DNA of 8,634 bases from Lawsonibacter sp. (GTDB lineage: Bacteria > Bacillota > Clostridia > Oscillospirales > Oscillospiraceae), in assembly GCA_020025455.1 (NCBI GenBank), contig JAHHSC010000058.1, positions 1 to 8,634 on the forward strand, written 5' to 3'. The position numbers and the translations under genes were made by a program. The notes under the pieces were generated by a model that was not told where the DNA came from, ran no database searches, and saw only the letters and a program-made list of their open reading frames with translations. Shown one piece after another: positions 6,972 through 8,634 of the stretch. Position 1 is the first letter of the stretch, and each line of letters begins with the position of its first letter.

Positions 6972-8431
6972 GCCCTTTCTTGGCATCTGTCTTGGGTTTC
7001 AAACCAGTTTGCCACGATTTCCCGCTCATCCATTGGGAAGTGCACTCCATTTATCTCCTGATAGGTCTCGTGGCCCTTTCCCGCCAGCACGATCACATCG
7101 CCCACCTGGCCCTGGTTCAGGGCCCAGCCGATGGCCTTGCGGCGGTCCGGCTCCACATGGAGCTTCTCAGATCCGTTCATGCCGGCCAGAATTTCGTTTA
7201 TGATCCTATCCGGGTCCTCGGTACGGGGATTATCGGAGGTAAGCACCACCAGATCGGCCAGTTCCTGGGCAATCGCCCCCATGATGGGCCGTTTTTCCCG
7301 GTCCCGGTCACCGCCGCATCCAAACAGGCAGATGAGTCTGCCGCCGGTAAAGCTCCGTGCGGTCATCAGAATATTTTCCAGGGCATTGGGGCTGTGGGCG
7401 TAGTCAATAATCACGGTGTACGCCCTGGGAACCGGGACCACCTCCACCCTGCCCTTCACCCCTTGGACGGTGCGGAGCACGCGGGCCATCTCATCCAAAG
7501 GCAGGCCGAGGACCAACCCCACCGACAGGGCAGACAGGGCATTATAAATGGAGAACCCACCCGGAATCGGCAAGTGAATCCGGGCCAGGTGATCCCGCGT
7601 CAGGGCCACAAATTCCACATGGCTGGGGTGCAGACGCAGGTCACGGGCGGTCAAATCGGCGGCGGCGTCCCGTTCGGAGCTTGTAAAGACGGGGCAGGTC
7701 ACCCGGTCTCGATACCACCGCCCGGCCTGGTCATCCAGGTTGAGCACGGCGGCTTTGCACTGGTCAAAGATCAGTCCCTTGGCCGCTCTGTACTCCTCCA
7801 TCGTGTGGTGGTAATCCAGGTGATCCTGGGTGAGATTGGTAAAGGCGGCCACCTCAAAGGTAAGCCCCGCTGTCCGGTGCTGCACCAAGGCATGGGAGGA
7901 AACTTCCATTACCACATGGGTACAGCCGCTGTCCGCCATCTGACGCAGCAGCGCCTGAAGCTGGCAGCTGTCCGGGGTGGTGCGGCTGGCTGGCAGCTCG
8001 TCACGGCCAATCATATTGCGGTTGGTGCCGATGAGGCCCACCCTGGTGTTCAGCACCCCTTCCAGCAGCTCCTTAATCAGGCTTGTGGTAGTCGTTTTAC
8101 CGTTGGTCCCGGTGACCCCGATCAGGGTCATCTCATCTCCCGGTTTTCCGTACCAGTTTGCAGAGATCAGGGCCAGAGCCAGACGGCTGTCCCCCGTGAC
8201 CAGCCAGGGACCCGGCCGATCCGGGGGCACTTCACACACAACGGCCGCCGCCCCCCGAGCCAGGGCAGCATCGATATGGCGGTGGCCGTCATCCTTCGCC
8301 CCACGCAGGGCAGCGAAGAGAGCGCCGGGCTCCACGGTCCGGCTGTCGCAGGATATGGAATTTATTTCCATATCCGGGTTGAAACACTCCCCCATGAGGG
8401 GGACGCCGGCTAAAAGATCGCACAGCTTCAA
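6944..8431 (-). CDS. murE: UDP-MurNAc-L-Ala-D-Glu ligase MurE, probably meso-DAP-adding
   Basis: Cytoplasmic ATP-dependent amide ligase that adds the third stem-peptide residue to UDP-MurNAc-L-Ala-D-Glu. From the TTG at 8431 it has 495 residues and begins MKLCDLLAGVPL. The N-terminal domain has the CDSRTVEPGALFAALRG signature (28-44). The central domain has the ATP P-loop GVTGTNGKTTT (105-115), NLTQDHLDYH (199-208), and the AAKGLIF segment (216-222) with Lys218 at the usual carbamylated-Lys position. The C-terminal domain has GCGGDRDREKRP (371-382), DNPRTEDP (400-407) and GKGHE (451-455). DNPR is the pocket motif of meso-diaminopimelate-adding MurE; lysine-adding enzymes differ here. A GTG at 8440 would add three residues but lies inside the ribosome site, so the TTG is preferred. 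It is the first recognisable gene of the visible cluster. Confidence 0.96.
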   Translation of the reverse strand: MKLCDLLAGVPLMGECFNPDMEINSISCDSRTVEPGALFAALRGAKDDGHRHIDAALARGAAAVVCEVPPDRPGPWLVTGDSRLALALISANWYGKPGDEMTLIGVTGTNGKTTTTSLIKELLEGVLNTRVGLIGTNRNMIGRDELPASRTTPDSCQLQALLRQMADSGCTHVVMEVSSHALVQHRTAGLTFEVAAFTNLTQDHLDYHHTMEEYRAAKGLIFDQCKAAVLNLDDQAGRWYRDRVTCPVFTSSERDAAADLTARDLRLHPSHVEFVALTRDHLARIHLPIPGGFSIYNALSALSVGLVLGLPLDEMARVLRTVQGVKGRVEVVPVPRAYTVIIDYAHSPNALENILMTARSFTGGRLICLFGCGGDRDREKRPIMGAIAQELADLVVLTSDNPRTEDPDRIINEILAGMNGSEKLHVEPDRRKAIGWALNQGQVGDVIVLAGKGHETYQEINGVHFPMDEREIVANWFETQDRCQERAGKVPSGVV

Positions 8432-8433
8432 AT

Positions 8434-8453
8434 GGATCACCCCTCACGGGTGA
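8434..8453 (-). promoter_or_regulatory. murE ribosome site inside a small hairpin
   Basis: On the minus strand GAGGGGTGATCC (8434-8445) matches the 16S 3' end (GGTGATCC exactly) and lies 9 nt, counted from the GAGGG core, before the TTG at 8431. The same bases form the loop and 3' arm of a perfect 6-bp stem: UCACCC (8448-8453), loop GUGAG, GGGUGA (8437-8442). The site both decides the start and could be masked by structure. Confidence 0.5.
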
Positions 8454-8466
8454 GTTTCATTCTATC

Positions 8467-8634
8467 TAAGAAGCGCGAAGGCGTGGGGTGCTGGGGAATA
8501 GCGCCGCAGCGCAGGGCGGAGCCCAGGTGCGCGCAGCCGCACCGGGTCTGCCCGCAGTCGGAGAAGCTATGCCCCATCGCACACCCGCCGCAGCGTGACC
8601 AATAAGAAGCGCGAAGGCGTGGGGTGCTGGGGAA
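8467..8634. repeat. 136-bp-period repeat with a long imperfect palindrome (second copy cut by edge)
   Basis: This covers most of the 194 bp beyond murE, where no gene was recognised. A 32-bp sequence starting TAAGAAGCGCGAAGG at 8467-8498 recurs exactly at 8603-8634 and reaches the window end, a period of 136 bp. Within the unit, 8474-8595 folds on itself around an apical loop CGCAGC (8532-8537). The pairs are GGTGCG 8526-8531 with 8538-8543, CCC 8522-8524 with GGG 8544-8546, GGGC 8514-8517 with GCCC 8550-8553, TGGGGAATAGC 8492-8502 with 8566-8576 (10 of 11), GGCG 8480-8483 with 8586-8589, and CGC 8474-8476 with 8593-8595. A 10-bp subrepeat CGCCGCAGCG is at 8502-8511 and 8586-8595. It resembles a dispersed intergenic palindromic element, perhaps tandem here. 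Its family is not recognised. Confidence 0.8.

Noticed and set aside
6980..8413. Long open frame on the plus strand opposite murE (477 codons), with similar ones opposite ftsZ (27-1163), mraY (6007-7203) and murA/murG (3194-4186)
   Set aside because: They are antisense to genes with unmistakable family motifs, show low-complexity His/Gly/Gln-rich translations and no recognisable domain, and arise from GC-rich codon use.
8459..8464. TAGAAT as the -10 box of a murE promoter
   Set aside because: No -35-like sequence occurs 16-18 bp upstream; that stretch is the GC-rich repeat.
8468..8605. Plus-strand frame through the repeat (KKREGVGCWGIAP... ending at TAA 8603-8605)
   Set aside because: It has no ATG/GTG with a ribosome site, opposes the operon, and its stop is part of the repeat itself.
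8437..8634. Minus-strand frame open from the right edge to the TGA at 8437, Cys-rich, possibly the end of an upstream gene such as spoVD
   Set aside because: It runs through the repeat in two different frames, a second minus frame is also open there, and the translation shows no PBP or PASTA features.
8467..8634. CRISPR array suggested by two exact 32-bp repeats
   Set aside because: The interval between copies is 104 bp, it is palindromic with the repeat arms, and only two copies are visible; this is not a repeat-spacer pattern.

Overview
The window is a seven-gene stretch of a division and cell-wall (dcw) cluster. All seven genes lie on the minus strand, so transcription runs from the right edge toward position 1. 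In transcription order they are murE, mraY, a SEDS gene (ftsW/spoVE type), murG, murA, divIB (ftsQ) and ftsZ; ftsZ runs off the left edge. Gaps between successive genes are 58, 33, 53, 62, 22 and 158 bp. No rRNA, tRNA, CRISPR array, insertion sequence or convincing intrinsic terminator was seen.

The sequence suggests a fairly GC-rich clostridial Firmicute, possibly of the Oscillospiraceae (Flavonifractor/Oscillibacter-like gut anaerobes). Reasons are strong AGGAGG-type ribosome sites, use of TTG and GTG starts, DivIB rather than proteobacterial FtsQ architecture, murA lying between murG and divIB, and no ftsA before ftsZ. The family-level assignment is an inference.

The genes fit one pathway. 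MurA makes the first committed UDP-sugar precursor and MurE adds the third stem-peptide residue, predicted to be meso-diaminopimelate. MraY loads the finished pentapeptide precursor onto the lipid carrier (lipid I), and MurG adds GlcNAc (lipid II). The SEDS protein polymerises glycan at the septum, DivIB scaffolds the divisome in the membrane, and FtsZ forms the cytoplasmic ring. murB, murC, murD, murF, the cognate class B PBP and ftsA are not in the window.

Regulation visible in the sequence includes a good sigma-A-type promoter directly before ftsZ (TTGACC, 17 bp, TACAAT), a weaker candidate before mraY at the end of murE, and hairpins that could mask the translation starts of murA and murE.

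The right end (8441-8634) has no recognisable gene. It carries a GC-rich, imperfectly palindromic element of about 120 bp inside a 136-bp repeat period. The first 32 bp of the unit recur exactly at the window edge, so a second copy starts there. This and the murA start hairpin are the least ordinary things in an otherwise standard cluster.
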